From Bacteroidota bacterium (GTDB lineage: Bacteria > Bacteroidota > Bacteroidia > Chitinophagales > Chitinophagaceae), in NCBI GenBank assembly GCA_947461015.1, contig CANHIR010000063.1, positions 1 through 9,964 of the forward strand: 9,964 bases of DNA, given 5' to 3'. How positions within the stretch are numbered: the stretch's first letter is position 1; every line of letters starts with the position of its first letter. A program made the position numbers and the translations under genes. Shown here piece after piece: positions 7,494-9,964 of the stretch. Below the pieces are notes generated by a model. The model was not told the origin of the DNA and ran no database searches. It saw nothing but the letters and a program-made list of their open reading frames with translations.

Positions 7494-7516
7494 CTTTAAA
7501 TTTTTACACTTCCTTG

Positions 7517-7524
7517 TATCTTTA
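7517..7524 (+). promoter_or_regulatory. TAnnTTTG-like (-7) promoter element of the PAP2-GT83 pair
   Basis: TATCTTTA matches the Bacteroidota -7 consensus at 7 of 8 positions, with the final G replaced by A. It is followed after only 4 nt by ATG 7529, and ATG 7532 is directly adjacent. This mirrors the mtaB arrangement (TATCTTTG, 6 nt, ATG) and again predicts a leaderless message. It also argues against any start codon upstream of 7517. Confidence 0.42.
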
Positions 7525-7528
7525 TATT

Positions 7529-8101
7529 ATGATGCAATCTTTTTGGACCAGTTTAAATGCAAAAGACAAGGCTTTATTTTCCAATGTAAATGGGAAATGG
7601 ACCCATCCTTTATTTGACAACATCATGCCTTGGGTTAGAACCTCCAACAATTGGATTCCTTTATATTTAGTTTTGCTGGCTTTGATAATTTATAAGTGGA
7701 AAAAAAACGCATGGAAATGGGTTTTATTAGCTGCCATAAATGTGGGCTTAACCGACCAAATTAGCAGCAGTATTTTTAAGCCCTTGTTTCATAGGTTGAG
7801 GCCTTGTGCAGATCCGGAAATCATGCATCAATCCAGGCTGTTACTAGATCATTGCTCAGGGGGCTATAGTTTTACCTCCTCACATGCCGCCAATCATTTT
7901 GGGATTGCAGTATTTATCGTAATTACTTTACAACCGCTTTTAAAAAATTATCGATTTATATTTTTAGTTTGGGCGGCCATGATTGCCTATGCACAAGTAT
8001 ATGTAGGCGTGCATTTTCCAATGGATGTATTTTTTGGAGCTTTGATTGGAATATTAGTAGGGTATTTTAATGGGAAATTATTTTTAAAATGGCAACAGTG
8101 A
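7529..8101 (+). CDS. PAP2-family membrane phosphatase (lipid or polyprenyl phosphate phosphatase)
   Basis: PAP2-family integral membrane phosphatases act on phosphatidate, phosphatidylglycerol phosphate, lipid A phosphates or undecaprenyl pyrophosphate, usually at the periplasmic face. The 190-aa form has the family signature. Motif 1 is K84-x6-R91-P92 (KPLFHRLRP). Motif 2 is SFTSSHA with H119. Motif 3 aligns to SRx5Hx3D as AQVYVGVHFPMD, with H162 and D166 present but the motif arginine replaced by Q156 and the serine by A155. Hydrophobic helices lie near 42-56, 64-80, 122-138, 142-158 and 166-183. In-frame ATG 7478 would add a 17-residue leader, but it lies upstream of the apparent promoter, and family proteins normally begin near the FW-SLN-KDKALF stretch, so 7529 is chosen; 7532 is equally possible. 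The stop overlaps the next gene's start by one base, implying coupled expression with the glycosyltransferase. Confidence 0.86.
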   Translation: MMQSFWTSLNAKDKALFSNVNGKWTHPLFDNIMPWVRTSNNWIPLYLVLLALIIYKWKKNAWKWVLLAAINVGLTDQISSSIFKPLFHRLRPCADPEIMHQSRLLLDHCSGGYSFTSSHAANHFGIAVFIVITLQPLLKNYRFIFLVWAAMIAYAQVYVGVHFPMDVFFGALIGILVGYFNGKLFLKWQQ

Positions 8102-9777
8102 TGAGTAAAGGAACTTTTTTCATATTGTTATTAGCGTGTGTTGGAATATACATAGTGGGCAGTTTTATGATCCCATTAATGGATATTGATGCTTCGCAAT
8201 ACGCATCCATTAGTAGAGAGATGTTAGCTAGAAATAGTTTTTTACAAGTGTTTGACTTAGGAAAAGATTATTTGGACAAACCACCTATGTTATTTTGGTT
8301 GTCGGCATTGTCAATGAAAATTTTTGGCATACACGATTGGGCTTACCGCATTCCTTCCTTATTATTTTTAGGGGTTGCTTTGTATTCCACTTTTAATTTT
8401 ACAAAACTTTTTTATCAAGTTCAAACTGCGCGCTTAGCAACCATCATTTTAGCAAGCTGCCAGGCCTTTTTCTTAATTGCACATGATGTAAGGACCGATA
8501 CCATGCTGGTGGGTTGGGTAATGCTTTCCATTTATTTGTTGGCAAAATGGGGGGAGGGTGCTGCGCATAAAAAAGGGAGTAACCGTATTTTCTTTTTGGC
8601 CATTGTTGCCATCGCTGGGGGCATGATGACCAAGGGACCTATTGCTTTAGTAGTGCCCGTGCTTGCTATAGCGCCACACTGGATTTGCCAAAAAAAATGG
8701 ACACTCTTTTTTAAACCTATTTACTTAATTGGTATTGTTTTATTGGGTTTATTGTTATTGCCTATGAGCTGGGGGTTATATCAACAATACGACCTACATC
8801 CTGGTAAATTAATAAATGATCGCCCCATTCAGTCAGGCCTTGAATTTTATTATTGGACCCAAAGTTTTGGCAGGTACACAGGACAAAATTTTTATAAAGA
8901 GATGGGTTATTTTACCTTCCTCTTAGAGAACATGTTTTGGAGTTTTCTGCCCTGGATTTTTGTTTTTTTATGGGCATTGTTTTCAAAACTTTTTTCCATT
9001 TTCAGAGAAGGTGTTTTTAAGCCAACTGCTGAACGCATTAGTTTTTTTGGATTTGTCTTAACTTATTTAGTGTTATCAAGAAGCCAAGCGCAACTGCCGC
9101 ATTATATTTTTGTTGTTTTTCCTTTGGCTGCGATATTAACAGCCAGTCATTGGGAAAAGTATATTTTAAACAATAAAGTATTGTCAAAATGGGTAAAAGG
9201 TTTTTATGCGTTTCATCTTTTTATTCTAAGCATACTAATCATTGCTTTAGTGCTTATTGCAACCATTCCATTTGGCTTTATTGGGTGGATAGGACTTGCC
9301 ATTATCCTAATTATTTTTATCCTATTAATACAACAGCTACTTTCCAAACAAACCCTAGGACAAAAGTGGTTGTATAGTTCAGTAATCGTTATGATAGGAG
9401 TAAATGCGATCATGAACCTGCATTTTTATCCTAATTTATTAAAGTACCAGTGGGGGAATCAGTTGGCTGTAGTGATAAATGGACAATCCCTTAAAAAAGA
9501 CAAAATGATCTTGTATAAAATTCCCAATAGTAATGCCTTACACTTTTATGGAGCGTATGTTTTCCCAAATCAAAAAGACAGCCTGAAATTAAAGGAGGGG
9601 GATTGGGTGATTACCGATTTTGTGAATGACAGCAGTTTAAAGGTTCAATTTCCAAAAAGCATACAACACTTTAAATCAAATCGTTTTCATGTTACTATGT
9701 TAAGTTTGCCTTTCTTGAATCCAGCTACTAGGGAAAAGGAGTTAACACCTTATGAGGTGTTAGAACTTAAAAAGTAA
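8101..9777 (+). CDS. ArnT-like GT-C glycosyltransferase (GT83 / PMT-like, polyprenyl-phosphate sugar dependent)
   Basis: This is a polytopic inner-membrane transferase related to ArnT, which moves aminoarabinose from undecaprenyl phosphate onto lipid A. Relatives glycosylate other lipids or proteins. The 558-aa protein has a first helix at 4-24, a periplasmic loop with MDIDASQYASISREM (27-41) where D28/D30 occupy the GT-C catalytic position, YLDKPPMLFWLSAL (57-70), HDVRTDTML (128-136), MTKGP (176-180), and SQAQLPHYIFVVFPLA (328-343). Further helices lie near 82-99, 112-130, 163-178, 208-225, 279-300, 313-326, 335-348, 368-389, 393-412 and 424-440. A short soluble C-terminal part follows from about 445, much smaller than in some ArnT relatives. 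The start at 8101 forms a TGATG overlap with the PAP2 stop. ATG 8089 would add MATV and is the alternative. The donor sugar and the acceptor cannot be deduced. The 3' end overlaps the convergent gene by 11 bp. Confidence 0.87.
   Translation: MSKGTFFILLLACVGIYIVGSFMIPLMDIDASQYASISREMLARNSFLQVFDLGKDYLDKPPMLFWLSALSMKIFGIHDWAYRIPSLLFLGVALYSTFNFTKLFYQVQTARLATIILASCQAFFLIAHDVRTDTMLVGWVMLSIYLLAKWGEGAAHKKGSNRIFFLAIVAIAGGMMTKGPIALVVPVLAIAPHWICQKKWTLFFKPIYLIGIVLLGLLLLPMSWGLYQQYDLHPGKLINDRPIQSGLEFYYWTQSFGRYTGQNFYKEMGYFTFLLENMFWSFLPWIFVFLWALFSKLFSIFREGVFKPTAERISFFGFVLTYLVLSRSQAQLPHYIFVVFPLAAILTASHWEKYILNNKVLSKWVKGFYAFHLFILSILIIALVLIATIPFGFIGWIGLAIILIIFILLIQQLLSKQTLGQKWLYSSVIVMIGVNAIMNLHFYPNLLKYQWGNQLAVVINGQSLKKDKMILYKIPNSNALHFYGAYVFPNQKDSLKLKEGDWVITDFVNDSSLKVQFPKSIQHFKSNRFHVTMLSLPFLNPATREKELTPYEVLELKK
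9743..9762. repeat. Perfect 8-bp inverted repeat at the 3' end of the GT83 gene
   Basis: TAACACCT (9743-9750) and AGGTGTTA (9755-9762) are exact complements separated by the 4-nt spacer TATG. The hairpin lies inside the last coding residues of the glycosyltransferase, just before the convergent gene overlap. Neither flank has a strong U-tract, so it is at best an imperfect terminator. It may simply slow or protect converging transcripts, or be chance. Confidence 0.4.
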
Positions 9778-9964
9778 ACTGCGTTCTATTTTTGGGCGCT
9801 GGTAGTTCATAGCTTTTAGAAAGTCCCTTTGCTTTTGCATGAATGATATTTATTTGTTGAGGATCAATGCCAAATAAAATTTCACAAAAAACATCTATTT
9901 GGTTTAACTGCTTTACGGTTTTGACTTCAAAGTAACTCCATGTACTCTCTTTTTGAATCTCAAA
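9767..9964 (-). CDS. C-terminal fragment of an unrecognised protein (5' end outside window)
   Basis: An uninterrupted minus-strand frame enters at the window edge and ends at the TAA at 9767-9769, encoding 65 residues. The visible part contains a mixed polar and hydrophobic stretch (KTVKQLNQIDVFCEILFGID), then a basic segment (HAKAKGLSKSYELPAPKNR) and a short TQFTF end. There is no membrane helix. I do not recognise the family and assign no function. That it is a real gene rests on its being open throughout, on soluble-protein-like composition, on the lack of any competing plus-strand frame over 9778-9964, and on the compact convergent overlap (11 bp) with the GT83 gene, like that at the other end of the window. 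Confidence 0.6.
   Translation of the reverse strand, partial: FEIQKESTWSYFEVKTVKQLNQIDVFCEILFGIDPQQINIIHAKAKGLSKSYELPAPKNRTQFTF

Noticed and set aside
7478..7528. Upstream in-frame start giving the PAP2 protein 17 extra residues (MIYKFTLNFY...)
   Set aside because: This region holds the candidate promoter elements of both divergent genes, and the extension precedes the usual N-terminus of the family. ATG 7529/7532 fits better.
8089..8100. ATG 8089 as the start of the GT83 gene
   Set aside because: It cannot be excluded, but the ATG at 8101 forms a one-base TGATG overlap with the PAP2 stop and begins closer to the first membrane helix, so it is preferred.
9189..9413. Short open frames on both strands inside the GT83 gene
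   Set aside because: Both overlap a transmembrane-coding stretch of the transferase and overlap each other. Their compositions look like frame-shifted translations of hydrophobic codons.
1..9964. Mobile element, defence system, CRISPR array or RNA gene
   Set aside because: I looked for transposase or integrase motifs, direct-repeat arrays, tRNA-like sequence ends and terminal inverted repeats on both strands and saw none. Gene content is housekeeping and envelope type with uniform AT-rich composition.

Overview
The window looks like chromosomal DNA of a Bacteroidota bacterium, most plausibly a member of the Chitinophagales/Chitinophagaceae. The evidence is AT-rich DNA, Bacteroidota-type TAnnTTTG promoter elements placed very close to start codons, no obvious Shine-Dalgarno sequences, and the protein content: a long DUF2723 membrane protein, a Bacteroidota-style phosphohexomutase and a NusG-like tail. 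The family-level placement is inference. I see no mobile element, CRISPR array, tRNA or rRNA, and no stretch above about 120 bp without a gene.

Layout. The 3' end of a probable NusG/UpxY-like gene (+, 3-197) converges on, and overlaps by 8 bp, the tRNA methylthiotransferase gene mtaB (-, 190-1482). A 119-bp divergent intergenic region with one TAnnTTTG element per direction separates mtaB from a 1087-aa DUF2723 membrane protein (+, 1602-4865). A strong bidirectional terminator (4884-4915) follows. It also serves a converging two-gene minus-strand unit: a phosphohexomutase of the GlmM/PMM type (6071-7453) followed 11 bp later by a cysteine desulfurase (4932-6059). A 75-bp divergent region then leads to a plus-strand pair: a PAP2 phosphatase (7529-8101) joined by a one-base TGATG stop/start overlap to an ArnT-like GT-C glycosyltransferase (8101-9777). 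That gene overlaps by 11 bp the 3' end of an unrecognised minus-strand gene that runs off the window.

Theme. Four of the six complete genes fit envelope or glycan work. The hexomutase would make hexosamine-1-phosphate or hexose-1-phosphate precursors. The PAP2 protein probably dephosphorylates a lipid or polyprenyl phosphate. The ArnT-like enzyme and the DUF2723 protein are both GT-C-type membrane enzymes expected to transfer sugars from polyprenyl-phosphate donors on the periplasmic face. MtaB and the cysteine desulfurase share a loose sulfur/tRNA-modification theme.

Most of the window is ordinary housekeeping. The points most worth a second look are the DUF2723 protein with candidate O-glycosylation motifs in its own tail, the translationally coupled PAP2-GT83 pair with non-canonical active-site residues in both partners, the hexomutase with an unusual sugar-binding loop, and the nearly leaderless promoter geometry.
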